NCBI GenBank assembly: GCA_009380025.1
Contig: WHSP01000030.1
Coordinates: 1 to 36,355, forward strand
DNA from: Gemmatimonas sp.
GTDB lineage: Bacteria; Gemmatimonadota; Gemmatimonadetes; Longimicrobiales; Longimicrobiaceae
Direction: 5' to 3'
DNA: 36,355 bases
The notes below the pieces were generated by a model. That model searched no databases, was not told where the DNA came from, and saw nothing but the letters and a program-made list of their open reading frames with translations. Position numbers and translations under genes: made by a program. Within the stretch, counting starts at the first letter, position 1, and the number at the start of each line of letters is the position of its first letter. This document shows positions 16,780 through 24,525 of the stretch, one piece after another.

Positions 16780-16789
16780 TCAGAGTCAA
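16761..16789 (-). promoter_or_regulatory. Predicted promoter of the DUF2269 gene
   Basis: On the minus strand TTGACT (16784-16789) and TAATTG (16761-16766) are 17 bases apart. The second operator copy lies between the two boxes and the first lies at the expected transcription start, a classic arrangement for repression. The -10 box is a weak match. Confidence 0.4.
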
Positions 16790-16814
16790 GCCGCCCGTCA
16801 CCCGGATCGCCGAG

Positions 16815-17423
16815 ATGGACGAGACCACCGATACCCGAACCCGCATCCTACAAGCGGCGCGAGACGTGATGCTCGAGCAGGGGATGAGGCGTGCGACGAC
16901 GCGGGAAATCGCCCGTGCCGCGGGCGTTTCGGAGGGCACGTTGTACAACCACTTCCCAAGCAAGGAGGCTCTGTTCCTGGCGTCGCTGAAGTCCCATCCG
17001 ACGGAGTTCGTGCAGATGCTGATCGACCTGCCATCGCGGGCGGGTGAGGGGAAGGTGGCCGACCGGCTCGCGGAGTTGGCCCGCACGGCGCTGGTCCACT
17101 ATCGCCACACCATCCCCATCGGATCGTCGATCCTGGCCGACCGCGACCTGATGGAGCGGCATCAGGCATTGCTGCGAGAGCAGGGAGCAGGTCCGTACCG
17201 CGCGAACGAGATGCTCGCCGCGTATCTGCGCAGTGAGCAGGAAGCGGGTCGGGTTCGCCCGGATGTCGATCCGGACACGATCTCCTACATGATTCTCGGG
17301 GCGTGTCTTCAATACGTATTCTGGACGTACTCGACCGGCGAAGATTCCTTTGCGCCGGCGCCCGAGGTTTTCACCCGCGAGTTGGTCGCCGCGGCGTGCT
17401 CGATGCTGGAACCGAGAGGCTGA
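16815..17423 (+). CDS. TetR/AcrR family transcriptional regulator
   Basis: A 202-residue repressor. The N-terminal helix-turn-helix is textbook: TRTRILQAARDVMLEQG, then TTREIARAAGVSEGTLYNHFPSKEALF to about residue 54; the rest is an all-helical ligand-binding domain (TetR_C-like, with a Trp/Tyr-rich closing helix around LQYVFWTYSTGEDSF). ATG at 16815 places the protein right before the HTH and leaves the twin operators upstream; starts at 16698 or 16743 would put the operators inside the gene. It likely represses itself and the divergent membrane protein. The inducer is unknown. Confidence 0.92.
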   Translation: MDETTDTRTRILQAARDVMLEQGMRRATTREIARAAGVSEGTLYNHFPSKEALFLASLKSHPTEFVQMLIDLPSRAGEGKVADRLAELARTALVHYRHTIPIGSSILADRDLMERHQALLREQGAGPYRANEMLAAYLRSEQEAGRVRPDVDPDTISYMILGACLQYVFWTYSTGEDSFAPAPEVFTRELVAAACSMLEPRG

Positions 17424-17521
17424 GAGTCACCAACCTCCGCTAGCCGTCCTCCACCCCACCCATTACCGATATCGGCGCGCCCCTCTCCCATGCGGCCATT
17501 GTCGCCCGCGGGGAGTCCCGT

Positions 17522-17950
17522 CTACTCGGCAGCGGTCTGAGCCCGCAGCCGCTCCTCCTGGGCGCGGATCTCACCGGTCGGATCGACCTCGGCGAAGTCC
17601 TCCATCTCGAAGACCGGACGGATCTCGACATCCGCCTCGGTACCCGGCATCGGGTCCGGCATCCGCTTCACCCATTCGACCGCTTCCTCCAACGACTTCA
17701 CCTGCCACAGCCAGAATCCTGCAACGAGCTCCTTCGCTTCGGCGAACGGCCCGTCGATCACCGTCCGCCGGGTGCCGGAGAAGCGAACCCGTCTGCTCTG
17801 CGAGCTCGGCTTGAGCCCCTCGCCCGCGAGCATGACGCCCGCCTTCACCAGCTCCTCGTTGAAGTTCCCCATGTCCCTCAGCAGCTTCTCGTCTGGCATG
17901 ACGCCCGCTTCGGAGTTCTCGTCGGCCTTGATCAGTACCATGACTCGCAT
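17522..17950 (-). CDS. YciI-like (DGPF-domain) protein
   Basis: A 142-residue protein of the YCII-related/DGPF family. It starts MRVMVLIKADENSEAG, has the SGTRRTVIDGPFAEAKELVAGFWLW signature with the name-giving DGPF near residues 67-70, and ends in a helix-strand pair (LEEAVEWVKRMPDP, ADVEIRPVFEMEDF). These ferredoxin-like dimers are often coded next to ECF sigma factors and small catabolic enzymes; the activity is not established. It converges with the TetR gene, 98 bases away, and is preceded by 420 bases of spacer. Confidence 0.88.
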   Translation of the reverse strand: MRVMVLIKADENSEAGVMPDEKLLRDMGNFNEELVKAGVMLAGEGLKPSSQSRRVRFSGTRRTVIDGPFAEAKELVAGFWLWQVKSLEEAVEWVKRMPDPMPGTEADVEIRPVFEMEDFAEVDPTGEIRAQEERLRAQTAAE

Positions 17951-18193
17951 CGTTCTCTCCTTCGGTGAGGTGTTCTGGAGCGGGGCCCAGGCGCTGGACG
18001 CGACCCGGTTTGAACTCGCGCTCTACCCAGGCATCGAACGAGCCCCCTGCGAATCGACATTTTGATCGTCAAGGATGCAAGCCCGGTCGAAATTACCAAA
18101 TCGGGGGGACGGATCATTCAACCGGATGGCTACCCGCGTCGTCCCCGGCGTCGCTCTTCTGGCCATTTCGTTCCCTGCACCAGGTGACGCCGG

Positions 18194-18382
18194 CTAGCAA
18201 GTTGGCATCCGGCAATTCGGATATCAACGGCGTAGTTTCCAAGTCGGAAACGAGGGATTTTTCGCAAGGTCAAGGAGCACAAGGGTTGGCGCGGAGGCGT
18301 ACTGAAGTACGCCGCACAAGCAAACCTGCGGCGCGACGCCGAGATTCGGAAAAGAACCGTTTCCGGATGGAAACTACCATAG
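18194..18382 (+). repeat. Dispersed structured repeat, copy A (partly degraded)
   Basis: About 189 bases, roughly 90% identical by eye to copy B at 25502-25692. It begins CTAGCAAGTT and ends AACTACCATAG, near-inverted termini. The central GGCGTACT-GA-AGTACGCC hairpin, the CGGCG-CGA-CGCCG hairpin and the terminal GTTTCC...GGAAAC hairpin are preserved. The first arm (GCACAA/TTGGCGC) and the outer stem (TTTTTCGCAA facing TTCGGAAAA) have lost pairing relative to copy B. Its right terminus overlaps the cox fusion gene: the last codons CTA TGG and stop TAG (18374-18382) come from the repeat. The rest of the 17951-18373 spacer shows nothing else convincing. Confidence 0.85.
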
Positions 18383-20983
18383 TCGGGGCGTCGCGTAGAC
18401 CGTGGCGGCGATGAGCAGCCAGCTTGCGACCGCGAAATAACCAATCAGCTCGCCGTTCAAGGTAATCCCGTGGCCCCGAGGGTCGTCGGGTCTTCGGAGT
18501 GACCAAAGGAACGAGAGCACGAGGATGATCAGCAGCAACCCCAGGACGAGCCACTGGAAAGCGAGCAGGGCGGCGAAGATCGAGCCGTAGGCGCTCTCCA
18601 CTGCGCGAAGGCCGGTCTCGTTCCACGCCTGGATGGTGAAGTAGAGGAAGAAGGAGGTCAGCGGAAGGGCCAGGCCGATGGCGATCCGGCGAAGGCCGGC
18701 CCGGGAGCGACGCGTCGCGTGCCCCGTGGCGTAGATGACGAGCCCCAGCACAAGGCTGGCAATCGTCGCGAATAGCGCAGACTGGAGCTCGGGAACGATC
18801 GGGGTTCCCGCGCTGGGTCCCTTGCCGAGATAGAAGTAGCTTGCGATGAGAGTTAACAGCGCAACGGCGAGCACGATGATGAAGATGATGGTCCCCCACC
18901 ATCCGTTCGACATCGGCCCGGCCATGGCGAGGGGGAGCTTGTCGTCGGCGGAGTCGGTTCCGATCTCTTCGATCGCCACGTCCTCGTCCGGCCGGGGCCG
19001 GAACCAGGCATAGGCGGCTCCGGTGGTCACGGCTCCGCCCGCCCCGAGGAACCACAGGTTGTCGACCAGGACGCCCGTGAACATCAGAATGAAGCCCAGC
19101 GACATGGTGAATGGAGCCATCGTTGGGTGTGGCATCTTCACGATGGCGAGCGGCTTGGCGTCGATGACCGACACGACGAGCGCGCCACGCCAGCGGGTCG
19201 GCTTCGAGCGTAGCGGCTCGAGCAGCCGCGCCTCCTCCCGGGTCTGCGGGCCGAAGGAATCCTGCTCCCAGAGCGGATATCTGCTGCGGATAAAGGGGAT
19301 GAACTTGAACTGGGCGTCTGGCGTCGGTGAATCCTCCCACCAATCGAGCGTGTCGGCGTCCCACGGATTGGGCCCGGCGCACTCACCCGCCTTCATGCTC
19401 CAGATCAGGTTGACGACGATCATGACCGCCCCGACGCCGAATCCGAGCGCGCCAACGGTGGACATCAGGTTCAAGGCGTCCCATCCGAGACCGGCCTGAT
19501 AGGTGAAGACCCGCCTCGGCATTCCCAGCAGCCCCGAGATGTGCATGGGGAAGAACGCCACGTTGAAGAAGATGAACATCACCCAGAAGTTCCACCGTCC
19601 GAGGCGCTCGGACATCATCCGGCCCGTGATCTTCGGCATCCAGAAGTAGAGAGCCGCGTAGAAGGGGAAAACGACTCCGCCGATCAGGACGTAGTGGAGG
19701 TGCGCTACGACGAAGTAGGAGTCGTGCGCCTGGAAATCGAAGGGGACCGCGCCGAGCATTACCCCCGTGACCCCTCCGATGACGAATATCGCAAGGAAAC
19801 CGATGATGAAGAGAAGCGGCGTCTTCACGACCGGTCGACCGGTCCATAGAGTCGAGATCCAGACGAAGAACTGCACGCCGGTGGGGATGGCGATGAACAT
19901 GCTCGCAGCGGCGAAGAAACCCATGGCCGTGGGTGAAAGGTCAGTGGCGAACATGTGATGGACCCAGAGCCCGAAGCTGATGAATCCCGTCGCTAGCATC
20001 GCGGCGACGACGAGTGTGTAGCTCGTGAGTGGGCGCCTCGCGAAGACAGGAACGATCTGGGAGACCACCCCGATCGCCGGCACGAACATGATGTAGACTT
20101 CCGGGTGACCGAAGATCCAGAAGATGTGCTGCCAGAGGAGTGGCTCGCCGCCTAACTCGGGGACGAAGAAGCTCGTGATGCCCTTTCGGTCGAACTCGAG
20201 CATCGCCGTACCGACGATCAGCGGAGTGAACGCAAAGAGGATCATGAACGCCGTAATCAACATCGACCAGGCGAAGATTGGCATCCGATGCAGCGCCATC
20301 CCGGGCGCGCGCATGCGGAGGATGGAGACGATGAGCTCCGCCGCCGCACCCATCGCCGCGATCTCGGCGACCGAAAGACCGATGTCCCAGAAGTCCATCC
20401 CGAGGCCGGGCATGAAGTTCCGGTTCGTCATCGGCACATAGGCGAACCAGCCGCCAGCGGGTGCCACACCGAAGAGGAAGCTCGAGAAGATGAAGAGCCC
20501 ACCCCAGGTGTAGGTCCAGAAGGCGAGGGCGGTGAGGCGAGGGTAGGGCAGGTCGCGGGTGCCGAGGAGAAGGGGCATGAAGTAGTTCGCGACCGCTTCG
20601 ATGAAGGGGATGACGAACAGGAACATCATCGTCGTCCCGTGCATCGTGAAGAGCTGATTGTACGTCTCGGCGTCGACGAAATCGTTACCGGGAACGACAA
20701 GCTGCCATCGCATCAGCAGCGCCAGGAAGCCCCCTACCAGGAAGAAAGAGAAGCTAACGAAGATGTAGCGGTGGGCGATCGGGATGTTGTTGATCTCCTC
20801 GACCCAGAAGCGCAGTCCCGGTAGTGTGCCCCAGCGGACGTCGAAGGCCTTTGAAGTGAGCTCGTCGACCTCGAAGTAATCCTCGACGTGTCCTTCGAGT
20901 TCTTCTGTTCGGTGCGGGAGGGGATCGCTCGTCGGGCTCGGGGATGGCGAGGCGTGGCGGTCGTGGTGCTTGCGCTCGCTCAT
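18374..20983 (-). CDS. ctaD-ctaE fusion: Cytochrome c oxidase subunits I and III, fused
   Basis: Catalytic core of an aa3-type heme-copper oxidase, 869 residues. Subunit I ligands are all present: heme a H115 (TMHGTTM) and H430, CuB H293 with cross-linked Y297 (FGHPEVY) and H342/H343 (WVHHMF), heme a3 H428 (VVAHLHY); the D-channel loop GTRDLPYPR is at 141-149, and HPEVY marks an A-type enzyme. After residue about 610 a COX III-like part follows, with PMSNGWWGTIIFII at 690 and five further helices to the end. ATG at 20983 starts 7 bases after the coxB stop; the open frame beyond it is antisense noise. The last two codons and stop derive from an inserted repeat (copy A), so the original C-terminus may have been altered. 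Confidence 0.95.
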   Translation of the reverse strand: MSERKHHDRHASPSPSPTSDPLPHRTEELEGHVEDYFEVDELTSKAFDVRWGTLPGLRFWVEEINNIPIAHRYIFVSFSFFLVGGFLALLMRWQLVVPGNDFVDAETYNQLFTMHGTTMMFLFVIPFIEAVANYFMPLLLGTRDLPYPRLTALAFWTYTWGGLFIFSSFLFGVAPAGGWFAYVPMTNRNFMPGLGMDFWDIGLSVAEIAAMGAAAELIVSILRMRAPGMALHRMPIFAWSMLITAFMILFAFTPLIVGTAMLEFDRKGITSFFVPELGGEPLLWQHIFWIFGHPEVYIMFVPAIGVVSQIVPVFARRPLTSYTLVVAAMLATGFISFGLWVHHMFATDLSPTAMGFFAAASMFIAIPTGVQFFVWISTLWTGRPVVKTPLLFIIGFLAIFVIGGVTGVMLGAVPFDFQAHDSYFVVAHLHYVLIGGVVFPFYAALYFWMPKITGRMMSERLGRWNFWVMFIFFNVAFFPMHISGLLGMPRRVFTYQAGLGWDALNLMSTVGALGFGVGAVMIVVNLIWSMKAGECAGPNPWDADTLDWWEDSPTPDAQFKFIPFIRSRYPLWEQDSFGPQTREEARLLEPLRSKPTRWRGALVVSVIDAKPLAIVKMPHPTMAPFTMSLGFILMFTGVLVDNLWFLGAGGAVTTGAAYAWFRPRPDEDVAIEEIGTDSADDKLPLAMAGPMSNGWWGTIIFIIVLAVALLTLIASYFYLGKGPSAGTPIVPELQSALFATIASLVLGLVIYATGHATRRSRAGLRRIAIGLALPLTSFFLYFTIQAWNETGLRAVESAYGSIFAALLAFQWLVLGLLLIILVLSFLWSLRRPDDPRGHGITLNGELIGYFAVASWLLIAATVYATPRLW

Positions 20984-20990
20984 TGCCCGA

Positions 20991-22157
20991 TCATTCGAGG
21001 GTTTCCAGGTACCGCAGGAGGGCCTGGAACTCGACATTGTCCAGCGGCACCGCGGGCATCTTCGCTGCGGGTTTGATCCGCTGTGGATTCGCGAGCCAGC
21101 CTCCCAGGTGACCTCGAGTGTTCGGAAGGGTTGCCGCTGCGAGGGTGCTTCGCGACGCAAGATGCGTCAGGTCAGGGCCGGTGTTGCCCACGGCGGGGGT
21201 ACCACGGATCGCGTGACACGCCCGACAGGCCGTGCCCAGGAAGACCTCCTCCCCCAGAGCAGCCAATGAATCGAGCGGTGGCGCCTGCGGGAGCGTCTGC
21301 CTTCTCGACCAGTCGAGGAACTCCTGGGCCGGCTCGACCACGACACGCATCGCCATCAAGGCGTGCGAACCGGCACAATACTCCGCACACTGCCCGCGAT
21401 AGGTGCCGGGCGCGTCCGCCTGGAGTCGGAGCTCGGTCGTCCGGCCGGGGATCATGTCGACTTTTCCGGCGAGCTGCGGCACCCAGAAGCTGTGAATGAC
21501 GTCGGTTGCCTCGAGCCTCAACGCGATCCACTCGCCTGCCGGAAGGTGGATCTCGTTCGCCGTTTCGAAGAGGACTCGACCGGTATGGTCGAGGTACCGG
21601 ACCTCCCACCACCACTGCCATCCCACCACTTCGATCGTCAGGGCTGGCTCTTCTTCTTGCGCGGCTAGAGCGCCGAGCGTTTGGAGAGTGAGCACGAAGA
21701 GACCTAGCAGGATTACTGCGGGGATGGCGACACCGCCTGCGATCACCCAGTGAACCGGACGACGATCGCCTCGTGCAGTCGGGAGGACCACTTCCAGTGG
21801 CTCGCCGTCGCTGAGCGTCGGCTCGACGGTGCTTCGGGGCGCGGATTCTTGCACTCCCGCGGAGTGTGCCCGCCTGGCCTGGGCGGCTTCGGGGCTCCGG
21901 CGCAGTGGCGGTTCGATCCCGAGAGGCCTGTGGGCGCGTGCCACTGCCCACAGAGAGAGCGCGATCACGAGGATCGAGACGACCGTACCGATCGCGAACA
22001 TCACCCACCAGAGGGTGGCGATCGATCGTGCGGTGGGTCCGGCCGGAACGAGCGTCGACTGAACGCCGTCACAGCCGAACAGGACCGTCATTGTGACGAT
22101 GGTCTGCGCGAGACGGGCGAGGCTGGTCGGACGACGGGGCTCTGCTCGTCGGGTCAT
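20991..22157 (-). CDS. ctaC: Cytochrome c oxidase subunit II with fused cytochrome c domain
   Basis: Electron-entry subunit of the oxidase, 388 residues. It has a lipoprotein-like leader (VLFGC, C29), TM helices near 45-72 and 137-162, and a CuA domain: WQWWWEVRY near 181, H222 in DVIHSFWVP, and C257/C261/H265/M268 in QCAEYCAGSHALM. The last 90 residues are a c-type cytochrome with heme site C311-RA-C314-H315 and candidate Met ligand in KPAAKMPAVP. This makes it a caa3-like subunit II. The linker between the two TMs (about 75-130) is unusually long and Pro/Arg-rich. ATG at 22157 has GGAGAG upstream; the 20 extra codons back to a GTG at 22217 are unlikely. It is first in the operon with the I+III fusion. 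Confidence 0.92.
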   Translation of the reverse strand: MTRRAEPRRPTSLARLAQTIVTMTVLFGCDGVQSTLVPAGPTARSIATLWWVMFAIGTVVSILVIALSLWAVARAHRPLGIEPPLRRSPEAAQARRAHSAGVQESAPRSTVEPTLSDGEPLEVVLPTARGDRRPVHWVIAGGVAIPAVILLGLFVLTLQTLGALAAQEEEPALTIEVVGWQWWWEVRYLDHTGRVLFETANEIHLPAGEWIALRLEATDVIHSFWVPQLAGKVDMIPGRTTELRLQADAPGTYRGQCAEYCAGSHALMAMRVVVEPAQEFLDWSRRQTLPQAPPLDSLAALGEEVFLGTACRACHAIRGTPAVGNTGPDLTHLASRSTLAAATLPNTRGHLGGWLANPQRIKPAAKMPAVPLDNVEFQALLRYLETLE

Positions 22158-22257
22158 CCGGTCTCTCCGCTGTACCGAAGAGTCACCGCTGCGAACGGAT
22201 GGATCCCGCGTGACCACGGCCTGCGGTGTTGTCGGCCCATCGGTCCCGCCGGAGGGC

Positions 22258-22373
22258 GAAGGCCTCCGAGAAATCGCAGCTCTGCGTTACGCTTCTCGCC
22301 GCTCGCTGCGGCGTACGAAAGCCTCACTCGCGGCTCGTCGCGCCTTGATCTGCACGATTTCTCTTCGGCCTTC
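22258..22373. repeat. Palindromic multi-hairpin element C
   Basis: A 116-base element in the divergent promoter space between coxB and the cytochrome c gene. Arms GAAGGCC (22258-22264) and GAGAAATCG (22268-22276) pair with CGATTTCTC (22355-22363) and GGCCTTC (22367-22373), with a symmetric 3-base mismatch between. Inside are hairpins CGCAG-CT-CTGCG (22275-22286), CGCCGC-TCGCT-GCGGCG and CGCG-GCTCGT-CGCG. Read on the minus strand it shares ATCAAGG.GCG and GTACGCCGCA blocks with copies A and B, so it may be a distant member of that family. Confidence 0.65.
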
Positions 22374-22527
22374 GTTGAAGCCTGTTTGTCTATGGCCTCT
22401 GGCGGCGCCGAGGTTGCAAGAAGGAGACCCGGGACGGGTCGCGCGGACGGCATTTTGGGCGCGCATCGCCGGCCTCAGTGCGCCCCCCCATGGGTGGAAA
22501 GCTGCGGCTACTCGTCGATCAGGGAGG

Positions 22528-23463
22528 ATGAACGTGCTGAAACGCGGTCGGTGGTACATCGTGGGGACGCTGGTCGTCGGCCTGTTCCTGGTGGCGAGCA
22601 GTGCCCTCATCTTCCTTTACTCCGGCTTCTATTCGATCGCCGCGAATGAGCCCCACATCAGGCCGTTCCAGTGGGCGGCGCAGACGATGTCGCGGCGATC
22701 GATCCAGCGGCACGCAGCAAACGTTGAAGCGCGCTCGCTCCGGGACCCTGACCTGATCCGACGTGGCCTCGTCATCTACCAGCAGGAGTGTCGCACCTGC
22801 CACGGCGCGCCGGGCGTCGAGTCACCGCTCATCGGCCGCGGCATGAACCCGACTCCGACCCGCCTCGCCGTCCACGCTTCCGATTGGTCCGACCGGGAGC
22901 TCTACTGGATCATCAGGAATGGCATCAAGATGGCCGGCATGCCTGCCTTCATCCACGGCCTCTCCGACGACGACATCTGGGCCGCCACGGCGTTCGCCCG
23001 TCGCCTGCCGGACCTGACCGAAGAGGAGTACGCTCGCATGCTCCTCGCCGCAGAGGGACAGATCGACCCTGCGACTGTGACCTGGATCGATGACGGCGCC
23101 GGAGGTTGGAACCGTCTCGCCCTGGATGGAAGGGCCTCGAGAGGGAAGGAGTTGATCGACAGGTACGGCTGCGGAACCTGCCACACCGTACCGGGCGTGC
23201 CAGATGCGGTAGGAAAGGCCGGGGCGCCGCTGACGAGTTGGGCTGAACGCCACTATATCGCTGGGACGCTGCTCAACACTCCTGAAAACCTGGTGGCGTG
23301 GATCTCGGATCCGCAAAGGGTCGAGCCCGGAACCGCGATGCCGAACCTCGGGGTGCCGCAGCAGGAGGCGCTCGACATCGCGGCGTATCTGTTCACCCTC
23401 GGCTCAATACCTCGTGCGCTGGCACGGATCACGGGAGTCACCGAGGACGCCGCCGACCGATAG
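22528..23463 (+). CDS. Membrane-anchored diheme cytochrome c
   Basis: A 311-residue electron-transfer protein anchored by one N-terminal helix (WYIVGTLVVGLFLVASSALIF, about 8-30), with two periplasmic cytochrome c domains. Heme sites are C88-RT-C91-H92 (domain 1, with candidate Met ligand in GIKMAGMPAF) and C215-GT-C218-H219 (domain 2, with Met in PGTAMPNLG). ATG at 22528 follows a strong AGGGAGG; 145 upstream codons of the same frame overlap repeat element C and are rejected. It is divergent from the coxBAC genes, so it likely delivers electrons to this oxidase, although a shuttle to another complex is equally allowed by the sequence. Confidence 0.88.
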   Translation: MNVLKRGRWYIVGTLVVGLFLVASSALIFLYSGFYSIAANEPHIRPFQWAAQTMSRRSIQRHAANVEARSLRDPDLIRRGLVIYQQECRTCHGAPGVESPLIGRGMNPTPTRLAVHASDWSDRELYWIIRNGIKMAGMPAFIHGLSDDDIWAATAFARRLPDLTEEEYARMLLAAEGQIDPATVTWIDDGAGGWNRLALDGRASRGKELIDRYGCGTCHTVPGVPDAVGKAGAPLTSWAERHYIAGTLLNTPENLVAWISDPQRVEPGTAMPNLGVPQQEALDIAAYLFTLGSIPRALARITGVTEDAADR

Positions 23464-23557
23464 GGGCGGTCGAGCCGTTCAGGGATGCACCCTCGGTTCC
23501 CCGGCTCACCATACGATGGCTGAACCATGGTGATGTATTCGAGTCGTCCCGCCAGGT

Positions 23558-23633
23558 GTCATTCCCGCGAAGGCGGGAATCCAGAAGGCTCGAAGCCGAC
23601 GGGGTGACTGGATCCCCCCGTTCGCGGGAAGAC
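23558..23633. repeat. CATTCCCGC-type palindromic repeat, copy 1
   Basis: Starts GTCATTCCCGCGAAGGCGGG and ends with the facing CTGGATCCCCCC...CGCGGGAAGACGAC, a large imperfect inverted repeat. It lies between convergent genes (stops at 23463 and 23682) and could act as a two-way terminator. The same motif is at 25309 and 30687. Similar sequences are scattered in many bacterial genomes. Confidence 0.85.
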
Positions 23634-23681
23634 GACGTGTCGGCTCGGCGGAAACGTCGCCGCAATTGTGACACGAGGTAG

Positions 23682-24107
23682 CTAGCACCTGTCGCCGTCA
23701 ACGCAGGCAAAGACCCGAACGGTAGAGAGCCGCGGCAGGTCCGAAGTTCCGGGACTGGCGTGAAGGCGCCACGTCACTCGCTGACCCTCGGTGATCAGGA
23801 TCGGCTCCGAGACATGCTGATTTCCCCTTCCCAGGTCGACCGAAGGCTTCGCGACCAATCGAATGGTCGCGCTCCGGCCCAAGGGTAGATGAAGGGCTTG
23901 CTCCGAAACGGGGTCGACGCGGCCCAGAAACGTCTCCGCGCCGGCATCGAGTGCGTACACGCGAATCGAGTTGGGCGTTGCGTTATCCACGTCGATCTCG
24001 GTCGCCCCCATCCATCTCTCGGGCCCTGCGGTGGCCGGGCCGTTCTGCGCGCATGCCGCGACTCCCGCAAGCAGTAAGGCCAGCGCGGGAATGCATCTGT
24101 ACTTCAT
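23682..24107 (-). CDS. Small predicted lipoprotein, unknown function
   Basis: A 141-residue protein with a lipoprotein leader (CIPALALLLAGVAAC, lipidated C19) and no recognised family. The mature part (about 40-141) alternates as a beta sandwich: ATEIDVDNATPNSIRVYALD, FLGRVDPVSEQALHLPLG, ATIRLVAKPSV, RVTWRLHASPG. Two cysteines near the end (FACVDGDRC) may form a disulfide. ATG at 24107 has GGAGAGG just upstream. The layout resembles small envelope proteins found near outer-membrane or secreted enzymes. Upstream, bases 24108-24479 hold no gene or clear promoter that I can support. Confidence 0.7.
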   Translation of the reverse strand: MKYRCIPALALLLAGVAACAQNGPATAGPERWMGATEIDVDNATPNSIRVYALDAGAETFLGRVDPVSEQALHLPLGRSATIRLVAKPSVDLGRGNQHVSEPILITEGQRVTWRLHASPGTSDLPRLSTVRVFACVDGDRC

Positions 24108-24479
24108 GGTCCCTCTCCTTACCAGAAGAGGCATCGAGAGACCGCGACAGATGCCGTGCTGCTGCGTTTTTTGGAAGTGTAGTACTGCAGGAATCCCACG
24201 ATCCGACGAGGGGGAGTCCCTCGAAGAACTCATATTCTGCGTTACTGCACCCGTTCGCCCTGAAAGGCGAATGCGGTCCTCTCCAGCCTCGGAAATGATC
24301 TCCTGGACACCGGTCGGATTTTGCACGTTCGGTGCCGAACCCGGATCGGCCTCCGAACAGGGTCCGCGGCGGGCCGGAGCAGATCTTTATTCCCGAGGGC
24401 TTCCGTCAGGGAGAGGGCCGACATCGTCGGCTTCCGGCGTATGTGCGGTGTTGGCAGGGAAGATGGAGAAGGGGGACGC

Positions 24480-24515
24480 CGGAGCCGGAACCTCCAGGGG
24501 AGAATTCCGGCTCCG
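24480..24515 (-). terminator. Hairpin terminator after the LPMO-like gene
   Basis: An 11-bp perfect stem, CGGAGCCGGAA (24480-24490) and TTCCGGCTCCG (24505-24515), with a 14-base loop, begins 11 bases beyond the stop at 24526. On the minus strand it is followed by GGCGTCCCCCTTCTCC, a pyrimidine-rich but U-poor tail, so termination is likely but not canonical. Confidence 0.5.
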
Positions 24516-24525
24516 TCAGGGAGGG

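Noticed and set aside
18000-18050. tRNA-like fragments on the minus strand (GGTAGAGCGC and GTTCAAA)
   Set aside because: The order and spacing of arms is wrong and no acceptor or anticodon stem forms.
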